Shown: positions 8,237 to 16,346 of the stretch, one piece after another
Layout of the letters: every line of letters starts with the position of its first letter
How positions within the stretch are numbered: position 1 is the stretch's first letter
Position numbers and translations under genes: made by a program
The notes under the pieces: generated by a model
The model's database searches: none
What the model was told of the DNA's origin: nothing
The model's input: the letters and a program-made list of their open reading frames with translations, nothing else
Source of the DNA: Cupriavidus alkaliphilus
GTDB lineage: Bacteria > Pseudomonadota > Gammaproteobacteria > Burkholderiales > Burkholderiaceae
Assembly (NCBI RefSeq): GCF_900094595.1
Contig: NZ_FMAD01000005.1
Location: 248,001-312,000, forward strand
DNA length: 64,000 nt
Direction: 5' to 3'

Positions 8237-8905
8237 GTCACTTTTTGGCCGAGCGCCAAAAAGTAACCAAAAAGCGCGTTTACTGCCCTGCGGGCGGCAT
8301 GTCTTATCGTAGTGTGCGTGGGGGGTTTCGAACGGGGCTGGGCTTCCTCACATAGCTGGACTGCCTGCCGCAGGGGTGCACCACGGTGGCAGGGGCGTTG
8401 AAGTGTGGGTTGAACGAGCCCAGAGCGCGGAGTGGCCCCTGCTGCCGGCTTTGTCGTAGGAACGCCTACGGCTGCGCTGCGCGCCGGCAGTATCGTAGGG
8501 CTCTGGCACAGAACGCTTCGCTGCGCTCGCTTGGCGCTTTCGGTGCGTGCGCACGATCGCGTCGCTTCCGCGCACGTGGACTCCGAGGGGCGCGTTACGC
8601 GCCGGGACAGCGCGTGCGAGCGCAGCGACGCACTCCGTGCCCGAGCCCACGACCTGAGATAGGGAGCGCGCGCAGCGCAGCCGAAGGCGTCCCACCAATA
8701 ACGCCGTTAGCAGGCTGCCACCGACCTAAAGTCGGGTTCGTCCATCCGACCTCGAACGCCAGGCACCTCCAGGTAGCGTCAGCAGGTTCGAACCACCAAC
8801 CGCCTGACCGCAAGTCACCACCGCTGGAACCACCAACGCCGCCTTAGCCAGCCGCTTAGGCGACGCGCTTTTTGGTTACTTTTTGGCGCTCGGCCAAAAA
8901 GTGAC
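8237..8905. repeat. Island bounded by a perfect 43-bp inverted repeat
   Basis: Bases 8237-8279 and 8863-8905 are exact reverse complements over 43 bp. Each arm contains its own hairpin with a 9-bp stem (CTTTTTGGC pairing with GCCAAAAAG; 8241-8249 with 8255-8263, and 8879-8887 with 8893-8901). The 583 bp between the arms has no gene. AT-rich hairpin arms of this kind are familiar as dispersed intergenic repeats in Cupriavidus and Ralstonia, but whether the whole unit is mobile is not shown here; I see no flanking target duplication. Confidence 0.75.
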
Positions 8906-8968
8906 TCGCCGGCTACGCCGGCGAAACAGACACGCGCGCCAAGCACGAAGCCCCCCATAACACCCCCC

Positions 8969-8991
8969 AAAAAAAAGCGCCCGAAGGCGCT
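8969..8991 (-). terminator. Rho-independent terminator of the csbD-like gene
   Basis: Read leftward, a stem AGCGCC / GGCGCT (8986-8991 with 8976-8981) with a 4-base loop is followed by an uninterrupted run of about eight T residues (the A tract at 8969-8976). It lies 25 bp past the stop of the CsbD gene. Confidence 0.8.
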
Positions 8992-9015
8992 CTGCAAAAA
9001 CCGTTGTGCAGCGAC

Positions 9016-9219
9016 TTACCACCGCACATCCCGTTCCCACTCCTTCATTTCTTCCTCGGCGCGCTCCTTGGTATAGCCATAGCGCTCCTGGATACGGCCG
9101 GCGAGCTGGTCGCGCTTGCCGTTGATCTGCGTAATATCGTCGTCGGTCAGCTTGCCCCACTTCTCCTTGACCTTGCCCTTGGCTTGATCCCACTTGCCTT
9201 CGATCTGATCCCAGTTCAT
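9016..9219 (-). CDS. CsbD family stress protein
   Basis: A 67-residue hydrophilic protein whose MNWDQIEGKWDQAKGKVKEK opening and following KWGKLTDDD are the signature of the CsbD/YjbJ family, small general-stress proteins of unknown mechanism. The tail RYGYTKERAEEEMKEWE is also typical. An AGGAG ribosome-binding site lies 7 bases before the ATG. It is probably monocistronic, with its own terminator downstream. Confidence 0.92.
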   Translation of the reverse strand: MNWDQIEGKWDQAKGKVKEKWGKLTDDDITQINGKRDQLAGRIQERYGYTKERAEEEMKEWERDVRW

Positions 9220-9240
9220 GTCGTGCTCCTAGCGTTGAGG

Positions 9241-9270
9241 CAAGGGGGCGCCGCCTGCGGCGTCCCCTTG
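9241..9270. terminator. Hairpin between the Cys-repeat protein gene and csbD
   Basis: A near-perfect palindrome: a 7-bp CAAGGGG/CCCCTTG stem continues, after one mismatch, into CGCCGC/GCGGCG around a two-base loop. It sits between two leftward genes. It lacks a T tract, so it may be a terminator of the upstream gene or an RNA-stability element. Confidence 0.4.
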
Positions 9271-9325
9271 CGAGTGGTGCGGTGGACGGCCCGCCCTTGA
9301 CCGGGTCGGACCGTGCTGAAGCGGC

Positions 9326-9934
9326 TTACTTGCCGTACTTGGCCTTCACGTCGGCCTGGCACTTGTCCTTGGAATCGCCGGACATGGCGTCGCAGCGTTC
9401 CTTGTCGGCCTTGTAGGCGGCGTCCATGGTGTCCTTCTTCGCATCGGCGCGGGCTTCGGCCACGTCGCTGCGCGAACCGGTCGCCGCGGCCTTGTCTACC
9501 TTGGCGGCGGTCAGGGCTTTTTCATGCGCGGCCTTGGCGTCCTTCTTGCAGACGTCCTTGTCGTTGCCGGTCTTGTCGTCGCACATTTCCTTGGCGACGT
9601 CATAGTCGCGGTCGGCCTTGGTCTTCTCGGCCTTGGCCATCGACTTTTGCGTGCCGTCGCGGCGCGCTTCGGCCTGTGCCTTGGCCACGTCGCGGTCGCG
9701 CTTGGCCTCGGCCTTGCAGACGTCCTTGGCGTTGTCCTTCATGCCATCGCACTTGGCAGAGGCAGCCTTGTAATCCGCGTCGGCCTGCTTCACTGCGGCG
9801 TCATAGTCGGCCCTTGCGCCGGTTGCAGCCGTTCCGGCCGTCGTTGCCGGTGCCGTCGTCTGCGCCAGGGCGAAGCCTGCGGGTGCGGCAACCATCATCG
9901 AACACACTGCTGCGGTCAGCCATTTCTTCATCAT
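9326..9934 (-). CDS. Exported Cys-repeat, Lys/Ala-rich coiled-coil protein (TolA-like annotation)
   Basis: A 202-residue protein starting at the ATG at 9934, chosen because AAGGAG lies just upstream and a signal peptide follows (MMKKWLTAAVCSMMVAAPAG, cleavage near ALAQ). The mature part is highly charged and helical. It contains three spaced copies of a Cys pair: CDGMKDNAKDVC, CDDKTGNDKDVC and CDAMSGDSKDKC, each followed by a Lys/Ala/Asp helix. The even spacing suggests three disulphide-closed loops joined by helices in the periplasm. Similar proteins are often loosely called TolA-like. Function unknown; perhaps envelope stress, given the neighbouring CsbD gene. Confidence 0.7.
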   Translation of the reverse strand: MMKKWLTAAVCSMMVAAPAGFALAQTTAPATTAGTAATGARADYDAAVKQADADYKAASAKCDGMKDNAKDVCKAEAKRDRDVAKAQAEARRDGTQKSMAKAEKTKADRDYDVAKEMCDDKTGNDKDVCKKDAKAAHEKALTAAKVDKAAATGSRSDVAEARADAKKDTMDAAYKADKERCDAMSGDSKDKCQADVKAKYGK

Positions 9935-10150
9935 GTCGAGCTCCTTTCCGGGTGATTGCGTAAGGGTACGCATGAGAGGCCGGCGGCTATGCTGCTGGCC
10001 ATGCCGTATGTACAGAGTAGGCCCGGGTGGATAGGGTCAGCAGGCGTTGGGCTCCGAAAGGAACGTCAGACTATTCCGACATAGATCCGTGCGCAGCACA
10101 TGCATGACTGCATCGGGTTGCGCAGTGCTTGTGGATTGCGCCTCGCCATG

Positions 10151-10177
10151 AAAAACGCCGCCCGTCAACGGGCGGCG
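10151..10177 (-). terminator. Rho-independent terminator of the efflux operon
   Basis: A perfect 9-bp stem (10156-10164 with 10169-10177) and a 4-base loop are followed, reading leftward, by five T residues (A tract 10151-10155). It lies 65 bp after the stop of the RND pump gene. Confidence 0.8.
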
Positions 10178-10242
10178 CCAGGCATCGCCATGTCTGCGAT
10201 GCCAGACAGCCGGCGCGGGGGTGTGCCCGCGCGGCGCTGTCA

Positions 10243-13200
10243 TCAGCCTGAAATCGAAGGCGTGATCCGGTTGTCGCCAGACACGGCGGCATCCTCGTCC
10301 GGCCAGTTCCGGCCCACCATCCATTCATAGAGCGTGGGCAGCACGATCAGCGTCAGCACGGTCGCGGTGATAAGCCCGCCGATGATGACGATGGCCAGCG
10401 GCCGCTGCGTTTCCGAGCCGATGGCGCGCGAGATCGCCATCGGGAACAGCCCCAGCATGGCCAGCAGCGCGGTCATCAGCACCGTGCGCAGCCGGTCCAT
10501 CGAGCCGGTCAGCACGGCCTGGCGCACCGGCATGCCCTCTTCGCGCAGCTGGTTGAAGTAGGTCACCATCACCACGCCGTTGAGCACGGCCTGGCCGAAC
10601 AGCGCGATAAAGCCGATCGCCGCCGACACCGACAGCGGGATGCCGGTCAGCAGCAGCGCGAACACGCCGCCGATCAGCGCGAACGGGATGTTGGAGATGA
10701 TCAGCGTGGCGCTCTTGAACGACTTGAACGCATTGAACAGCAGCAGGAAGATCACCAGCACCGACAGCGGCACCACGATCGACAGCCGCGCCATGGCGCG
10801 CTCCTGGTTCTCGAACTCGCCAGACCAGCTGATCTTGACGTCGTCGGCCCTGACGTTCTTCGCCACCAGCTTCTGCATGTCCTTGACCACGCTGCCCATG
10901 TCGCGGTCATGGATGAAGATGCCGATCGAGGTGGTGCGCTGGCCGTTCTCGCGGCTGATGTTCATCGCGCCGGAAGCGGCGCGGAAGGTCACCAGCTGCG
11001 ACAGCGGCACCTGCGCGCCGTCGGCGGTCTGCATGAAGATATTGGGCAGGCTGGGCAGCGCCCGTTCCGACGGCTTCAGGCGCACCGCCACGCTGAAGTG
11101 CTTCTCGCCCTCCCACAGCTCGGTGGCGGCCTTGCCCGCGAGCGCGGTTTCCATCAGCTCCTGCACGTCGGCCACGTTGATGCCGTAGCGCGCGGCCTGG
11201 GCGCGGTCGAATTCCAGCACGTACTGCGGCAGCTCGCCGTCGCGGTCGATAAAGGCGCGCATCACGCCCTTGACCGACTGCACGTTGGCCAGGATCTGGT
11301 CGGCCACCTTCTTGTTCTGCTCCAGGCTGTCGCTCTGCACCTTGATCACGATCTGGCCCTTGATCTGCGAGATGCTCTCGAGGATGTTGTCGCGCACCGG
11401 CTGCGAGAAATTGGGCTCGATGCCGGGCAGCCGGCGCAGGTTGCGGTCGATCTCGCCGATGATGGCGCGCTTGTCGAGGCCGGCGCGCCATTGCTTCTCG
11501 GGCTTGAGGTCGACCAGGATCTCGACGGTGTTGATCAGCTTGGGGTCGGTGCCGTCGTCGGGGCGGCCCACCTTGGAGATGGTGGTGTTGACTTCCGCCG
11601 TCCGGCGGATCACGCTGCGCAGCAGCCGCGCCTGGTCGCGCGCCTCGTCGATCGAGACCGATGCCGGCAGGTCGAAGCTGACCCACATCGAGCCTTCGTC
11701 CAGCTCCGGCAGGAACTCGCTGCCGAGAAACCTGCCGGCGCCCGCGGTCACCACCAGCAGGCCCAGCGCCGCACCCACCACCAGCTTCTTGTGGTCGAGC
11801 GCCCAGGCCAGCATCGGCGCGTAGAGCCGCTTGCAGTGGCGCACCAGGAAGTTGTCGTCGTGCGCGATGTTCTTCTTCAGCAGCAGGTGGCACAGCAGCG
11901 GCACCAGCGTCAGCGACAGGATCAGCGAGCCGATCAGCGCGCCCGTCACCGTGTAGGCCATCGGCGCGAAGATCTTGCCCTCGTGCCGCTGCAGCGTAAA
12001 GATCGGGATGTGCGCCGCGATGATGATGACCATCGAGAACACGGTCGGGCGGCCCACCTCGGTGGTGGCCTGCAGGATCGCGTGCAGGCGCGCCCGGCTG
12101 TCCTGGATCTGCTGCGCTTTCAGCTCGCCCAGCCGCCTGAAGATGTTCTCGACCACGATCACCGCGCCGTCGACGATGATGCCGAAGTCCATCGCCCCCA
12201 GCGACAGCAGGTTGGCCGGGATCCCCACCCAGGTCAGGCCGATGAAGGTGGACAGCAGCGCCAGCGGGATGATCAGCGCCACGATCGCCGCGGCGCGCAC
12301 GTTGGCCAGGAACAGGTACAGCACCGCCATCACCAGCAGCGCACCCTCGACCAGGTTGCCGAACACCGTGTGCAGGGTCTTGTCGATCAGCGTGGAGCGG
12401 TCGTAGTACGGCACGATCTTCACGCCCTTGGGCAGGATCTGGTCGTCCAGCAGCGCAATCTTCTGTTTCAGCGCGTCCAGCACCAGCGACGGGTTTTCGC
12501 CCTTGCGCATCACCACGATGCCCGAGACGATGTCGTCCTCGTCGTCCTGGCCCATCAGGCCCTGCGGCGGCGCGCTGCCGACGCGCACCTCGGCGATGTC
12601 CTTGACCAGGATCGGGGTGCCGTTGTTCTCGGCCACCACCACGTTGGCGATATCGGCCGAGGTGCGGAAGCTGCCCAGCGAGCGCAGCAGGAACTGCTGG
12701 CGCCCGTGCGCCACCGCGCCGCCGCCGGCATTCGAGTTGGCCCGCTGCAGCGCGGTGAACAGCTGCGACAGCGAGATCCGCGCGTCGCGCATGCGCGCCA
12801 GGTTGGGGTTGACCTCATACTGCTTGATGGTGCCGCCGATGGTGACCAGGTCGGCCACGCCCGGCACCTGGCGCAAATTCTTCTCGACCACCCAGTCCTG
12901 CAGCGTGCGCAGTTCCTGCGGCGTATAGCCCTTGCCGGTCAGGCGGAAGCGGTAGATCTCGCCGATCGCGGTGGACAGCGGCGCCAGGTCCGGATGCACG
13001 CCGTCGGGCAGGTCGACGCTGCGCAGCCGCTCCAGGATCTGCTGGCGCGCGGCCACGTCGGTGGCGCGGTCGTTGAAGGTCACCATCATGAACGACAGGC
13101 CGAACTGCGTATGCGAGAACACCCGTACCGCGTTGGGCGTGCCCGCCAGCGCGGTCTCGATCGGGATCGTGACCTGGCGCTCCACTTCTTCGGCGGCGCG

Positions 13201-13365
13201 GCCCGGGTACAGCGTGATGACGTTGACCTGGATGTCGGACACATCCGGGAAGGCTTCGATCGGCAGGTTCTTGAACGCGGCGATGCCTCCACCGACGAAG
13301 AGGATCAGGCCCAGCCAGACGAACAGCTTCTGGTGCAGGGCAAAGCTGACGATGCGCGAAATCAT
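10243..13365 (-). CDS. Heavy-metal efflux RND pump (CzcA/CusA family)
   Basis: A 1040-residue inner-membrane proton antiporter of the HME-RND class, the usual length. It begins MISRIVSFALHQKLFVWLGL (TM1) and has two large periplasmic loops at about 33-340 and 550-860. The TM4 signature DFGIIVDGAVIVVEN carries D393, D399 and E406, matching the essential D402/D408/E415 of CzcA and indicating a divalent-cation (Zn/Co/Cd-like) rather than multidrug pump. The cation cannot be fixed from sequence alone. The ATG has a GAGGA site 8 bases upstream, and the adaptor gene ends 12 bp before it. No metal regulator is visible next to the operon. Confidence 0.93.
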   Translation of the reverse strand: MISRIVSFALHQKLFVWLGLILFVGGGIAAFKNLPIEAFPDVSDIQVNVITLYPGRAAEEVERQVTIPIETALAGTPNAVRVFSHTQFGLSFMMVTFNDRATDVAARQQILERLRSVDLPDGVHPDLAPLSTAIGEIYRFRLTGKGYTPQELRTLQDWVVEKNLRQVPGVADLVTIGGTIKQYEVNPNLARMRDARISLSQLFTALQRANSNAGGGAVAHGRQQFLLRSLGSFRTSADIANVVVAENNGTPILVKDIAEVRVGSAPPQGLMGQDDEDDIVSGIVVMRKGENPSLVLDALKQKIALLDDQILPKGVKIVPYYDRSTLIDKTLHTVFGNLVEGALLVMAVLYLFLANVRAAAIVALIIPLALLSTFIGLTWVGIPANLLSLGAMDFGIIVDGAVIVVENIFRRLGELKAQQIQDSRARLHAILQATTEVGRPTVFSMVIIIAAHIPIFTLQRHEGKIFAPMAYTVTGALIGSLILSLTLVPLLCHLLLKKNIAHDDNFLVRHCKRLYAPMLAWALDHKKLVVGAALGLLVVTAGAGRFLGSEFLPELDEGSMWVSFDLPASVSIDEARDQARLLRSVIRRTAEVNTTISKVGRPDDGTDPKLINTVEILVDLKPEKQWRAGLDKRAIIGEIDRNLRRLPGIEPNFSQPVRDNILESISQIKGQIVIKVQSDSLEQNKKVADQILANVQSVKGVMRAFIDRDGELPQYVLEFDRAQAARYGINVADVQELMETALAGKAATELWEGEKHFSVAVRLKPSERALPSLPNIFMQTADGAQVPLSQLVTFRAASGAMNISRENGQRTTSIGIFIHDRDMGSVVKDMQKLVAKNVRADDVKISWSGEFENQERAMARLSIVVPLSVLVIFLLLFNAFKSFKSATLIISNIPFALIGGVFALLLTGIPLSVSAAIGFIALFGQAVLNGVVMVTYFNQLREEGMPVRQAVLTGSMDRLRTVLMTALLAMLGLFPMAISRAIGSETQRPLAIVIIGGLITATVLTLIVLPTLYEWMVGRNWPDEDAAVSGDNRITPSISG

Positions 13366-13377
13366 GGGCGATCGTCC

Positions 13378-14601
13378 TCAGTTTTTTTCCGCCGCGCGCG
13401 CCGCGTTCACCGCGGTGGCATCGCGCAGGATGTCCTGCAGGTAGAGGTTGCCTTCGCTGACCACGGTCTCGCCGTCCCGCACGCCATCGAGCAGCTCGGT
13501 GGTGCCGGGCAGCGTCACGCCCACGCGCACCAGTCGGCGTTCGAAGGTGTTGGGCGCGGTGCGCACGAACACATAGTTGCGGTTGTCGGCCAGGAACACC
13601 GCCTTGGACGGCACCGCGATGCCCTGGAACGAGGCCGCCGGCAGCCTGGCGGTGACGAACATCTCCGCCTTCAGGCGGCGTTCGGGATTGGGTACGTTCA
13701 GCCGCACCTTGATGCTGCGCGCGGTCGGGTCGACATAGTCGGCAATCTTGACCACGGTGCCGGCAAAGGTTTCGCCGGGCCAGGCGGCGGTGGCCAGCTG
13801 CACTTCGACACCGGGCTTGAACAGGCTCAGGTCGGCCTCGCCCGCATCGACCTGCGCCCACAGTGTGGTCGGGTCGGTCACCAGGAACAGCGGCGCGACC
13901 GGGGGCTGGTCGGGGCGCAGCTCCATGCCGAGATTGATGTTGCGCTCGACCACCAGGCCGTCGATCGGGCTGCGCAGCGCAAAGCGCTGGTTGACACCGC
14001 CCGCGCCTGCCGCGCCCGAGCCGTACTGCGCGAGCGCCGCCTGGGTGCGCTGCAGGTCCGCCGCGGCACGCGCGGCATCGGCCTGGGCCTGCTCCAGTTC
14101 CTTTTGCGCGATGATGCCGGCACCGTACAGCTCGCGCTGGCGCGCCAGCGCCTTGGCCGCGACCGCGCTGTCGGCGGCGGCCTTGCGCGCATCGGCCTGG
14201 GCCATGCCGAAATCCGGCGAAGTCAGCGTCGCCAGCGGCTGGCCGGCCTTGACGGTGGCGCCCGGCTGCACCAGCACCCCGGTCACGCGCCCGGCAAACG
14301 GCGTCGCCACGCGCACGGTCTTGTCCTCGTTCCACACCAGCCGGCCGGGCAGGCTCAGCATGCGTTCGCCACCGGTGGTCGCGGCGTCGCCGGCGATGCC
14401 GGGCAGCGTCTTCACGCTGGCAGGGAAGCGGATGGTATTGCCGCTGACGGTGGGATCGTCATCGGCCCGCGGGGCGTCCGACCTGCCGCACGCGGCCAGC
14501 GCCAGCGCGCACAACGACATGGCGAACAGCATGGCAACAGGTGCCGGCAAAATGGCGTGGGAGGATGACATGCGACGAGACATGGGTGACAGGAAACTCA
14601 T
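13378..14601 (-). CDS. RND periplasmic adaptor lipoprotein (CzcB/CusB family)
   Basis: A 407-residue membrane-fusion protein. The signal sequence ends in a lipobox LALAACG, so it is probably lipid-anchored. A lipoyl-like half-motif FAGRVTGVLVQPGATVKAGQ (about 120) comes before the helical hairpin (about 130-190), and the second half-motif FALRSPIDGLVVERN follows it. A beta-barrel domain ends the protein. It links the RND pump to the outer-membrane factor. It lacks the His-rich N-terminal metal-binding domain of the C. metallidurans CzcB. Several in-frame ATGs near the start (14601, 14583, 14571) leave the exact start open. Confidence 0.9.
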   Translation of the reverse strand: MSFLSPMSRRMSSSHAILPAPVAMLFAMSLCALALAACGRSDAPRADDDPTVSGNTIRFPASVKTLPGIAGDAATTGGERMLSLPGRLVWNEDKTVRVATPFAGRVTGVLVQPGATVKAGQPLATLTSPDFGMAQADARKAAADSAVAAKALARQRELYGAGIIAQKELEQAQADAARAAADLQRTQAALAQYGSGAAGAGGVNQRFALRSPIDGLVVERNINLGMELRPDQPPVAPLFLVTDPTTLWAQVDAGEADLSLFKPGVEVQLATAAWPGETFAGTVVKIADYVDPTARSIKVRLNVPNPERRLKAEMFVTARLPAASFQGIAVPSKAVFLADNRNYVFVRTAPNTFERRLVRVGVTLPGTTELLDGVRDGETVVSEGNLYLQDILRDATAVNAARAAEKN

Positions 14602-14624
14602 GAGGGGATCGCGGCAACGGCGGT

Positions 14625-16100
14625 TCAGGGGCGCGCGGCGGTGCCGGTAGCTTGGGTGGGCGTGGTGGTCGAGGTCTGCAGCGCGGCGCGGTATGCCGAC
14701 AGCGCCTTGGCGTATTCGCCCTGCGCGACCACCGCGTCCAGCCGGGTCTGGCGCAGCGCGCGGCGCGCATCGAGCAAATCGAGCACACCGGTGGCGCCCT
14801 TGCGGTAGGCAAACTCCGCGCTGCCGGCGACGCTTTCCGCGGCGGGCAGCACCTCGTCGCGCATCTGCCGCAGCGACTGGCGCGCGCTCTCGAGCTGGCT
14901 GCGCAGCCGCTCGATCTCGTTGCCGGCCTCCAGCATCACGCGGTTGCGGTCGTCGAGCGCCGCGTAGTAATCGACCTCGGCGCGGCGCGCCTCGCCGCCG
15001 TTGCTGTGGCGCACCGGCAGCGGTATCTGCAGGAACACGCCAAAGCTGTTCCCCGAGCCGCCGCTGTTGGCGGGCGAGACCGGATAGTGCTCGGCCTGCG
15101 CGCCGATGGTCACATCCGGCACGCGCCCCGCGCGTGCCAGGTCACGCGCTGCCGCGGCGGCGGCCAGGCGCGCCTCGGCCGCGGTCACGTCGGGGCGACG
15201 CTGGAGGGTATCGGGGTCCGGCGGCGGCACGGCGGCGTCGAGCGCCGGCCAGTCGGCCACCAGCCGGTTGTCGGCGAGCGTGCCGGGCACGCCCATCGCC
15301 TGCGCCAGCAGGGCCTTGTCGCGGTAATGGTCGGTGACGGCCTGGCGCAGGTCGTTCTGCGCGCGCAGCGCATCGAGCTGCAGCCTGGTCACCTCGGCGC
15401 GCGCCACGTCGCCGGCCCTGAGGCGCGTCTCGCTGGCCTGGCGGGTGCGCGCGTACAGCGCCAGCGTTTCCCGCAATACGGCGACGCGTTCCTGGCTGGC
15501 CAGGGCATCGAAGAAGGCCTGCTCCACCATGCCGGCCTGTTGTGCCACTACGGCCTGCACCGATTCGCCGGCGGCGTCGCTAGCCTTGCGCGCGGCGTCG
15601 ACGCGAAGGCCGCCCTTGTTGGCGGTCTCGATCAGCTGGTCCACGCGCACCGTGGAATCCACGGTCTTGCTGCGCAGGTTGCCCGCGCCGATGCCGGCAT
15701 GCGGGTTGATGTTCTCGACGCCCAGGCTCAGCACGGGGTTGGGACGCTGCGATGCAATCTGGACATCGGCCTGGCTGGCTTCCACGCCGCGGCGCGCGGC
15801 GATGACGGTGCGGTTGCAGCGCAATGCGTCAAGGCGCGCCTGCGCCAGCGTCAGCGCAGCGCCCGCGGGCGGCGGCGTGCAAGGGCCATCGGCCGGGGCG
15901 ACTTGCGCGGAATCAGCGGAGGAAACCGGAGCGGCGGGACGTTCGGCGGCCAGGCTCGCCATGGCCGCCAAACCCAGCAGGGAACCTACTGTAATACGGG
16001 ATAAGACAACAGGCACGGTCAGTCGGGCTCGGTTCGAAAACGGTCTGCAGCGAAACGACCGTGCCCACCGAACGGTTGCACCGCGGCGCAAGAACATCAT
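14625..16100 (-). CDS. TolC-family outer-membrane efflux channel (CzcC-like)
   Basis: A protein of up to 491 residues with two OEP repeats. Markers are LTLAQARLDALRCNRTVIAA near the start of the first repeat, QRPNPVLSLGVENIN and RRPDVTAAEARLAAAAAARD in the second. It forms the exit duct of the tripartite pump, and CzcC-B-A is the classical order for heavy-metal RND operons. The start is uncertain: a GTG at 16016 directly before the signal-peptide-like VPVVLSRITVGSLLGLAAMA is an attractive alternative to the ATG at 16100. It is the first gene of the operon, so the promoter should lie in 16100-16290. Confidence 0.88.
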   Translation of the reverse strand: MMFLRRGATVRWARSFRCRPFSNRARLTVPVVLSRITVGSLLGLAAMASLAAERPAAPVSSADSAQVAPADGPCTPPPAGAALTLAQARLDALRCNRTVIAARRGVEASQADVQIASQRPNPVLSLGVENINPHAGIGAGNLRSKTVDSTVRVDQLIETANKGGLRVDAARKASDAAGESVQAVVAQQAGMVEQAFFDALASQERVAVLRETLALYARTRQASETRLRAGDVARAEVTRLQLDALRAQNDLRQAVTDHYRDKALLAQAMGVPGTLADNRLVADWPALDAAVPPPDPDTLQRRPDVTAAEARLAAAAAARDLARAGRVPDVTIGAQAEHYPVSPANSGGSGNSFGVFLQIPLPVRHSNGGEARRAEVDYYAALDDRNRVMLEAGNEIERLRSQLESARQSLRQMRDEVLPAAESVAGSAEFAYRKGATGVLDLLDARRALRQTRLDAVVAQGEYAKALSAYRAALQTSTTTPTQATGTAARP

Positions 16101-16289
16101 CCTGCGCCACGGTCCGCGATGCGGTCGCGCGGCGTGGCTGTCTTGGTGCGCCCTCGCCCGCTGCCCAGATGCGGTTCACGTCATAGGGACACGATCTCCC
16201 GCCCGCATTCAAACCGAACCGTTTTACAAACGGCTTTCATTCCCCTGACAAAAACCTTTAACCGCGCGAATTTACTGAACCGTCGGAAA

Positions 16290-16326
16290 AAACGACAAAC
16301 GGCACGGCCGTTGCCAGCCGTGCCGT
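16290..16326 (-). terminator. Rho-independent terminator of the acyl-CoA dehydrogenase gene
   Basis: A perfect 10-bp stem (16299-16308 with 16317-16326) and 8-base loop, followed leftward by a T-rich stretch (six A residues on the + strand around 16287-16292). It lies 20 bp past the acyl-CoA dehydrogenase stop. The rest of the 245-bp gap carries the leftward promoter of the efflux operon, though I see no clear -35/-10 pair. Confidence 0.75.
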
Positions 16327-16346
16327 CGGAACATTCCTAACTGCGT

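Larger units (their letters stand above)
8047..9015. other. Long intergenic region, 969 bp, no convincing gene
   Basis: No frame here has credible protein character; the open frames at 8350-8850 are Arg/Ala-rich shadows. The left part (8095-8130) is AT-rich, including tataaaaag and ctatatagg, and may hold the leftward promoter of the small ORF and ThDP gene. From 8237 to 8905 lies an island bounded by a perfect inverted repeat, listed separately. The right end carries the terminator of the CsbD gene. Confidence 0.7.

Noticed and set aside
8348..8847. Open frames of 70-150 codons inside the inverted-repeat island
   Set aside because: No ribosome-binding sites, Arg/Ala/Ser-rich composition, overlapping in several frames on both strands; repeat DNA rather than genes.
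10909..14568. Very long open frame on the + strand (about 1,200 codons) opposite the efflux genes
   Set aside because: It is rich in Ala, Arg, His and Gln, has no recognisable domain and is the mirror of the strongly supported CzcA/CzcB coding frames; typical of GC-rich shadow frames.
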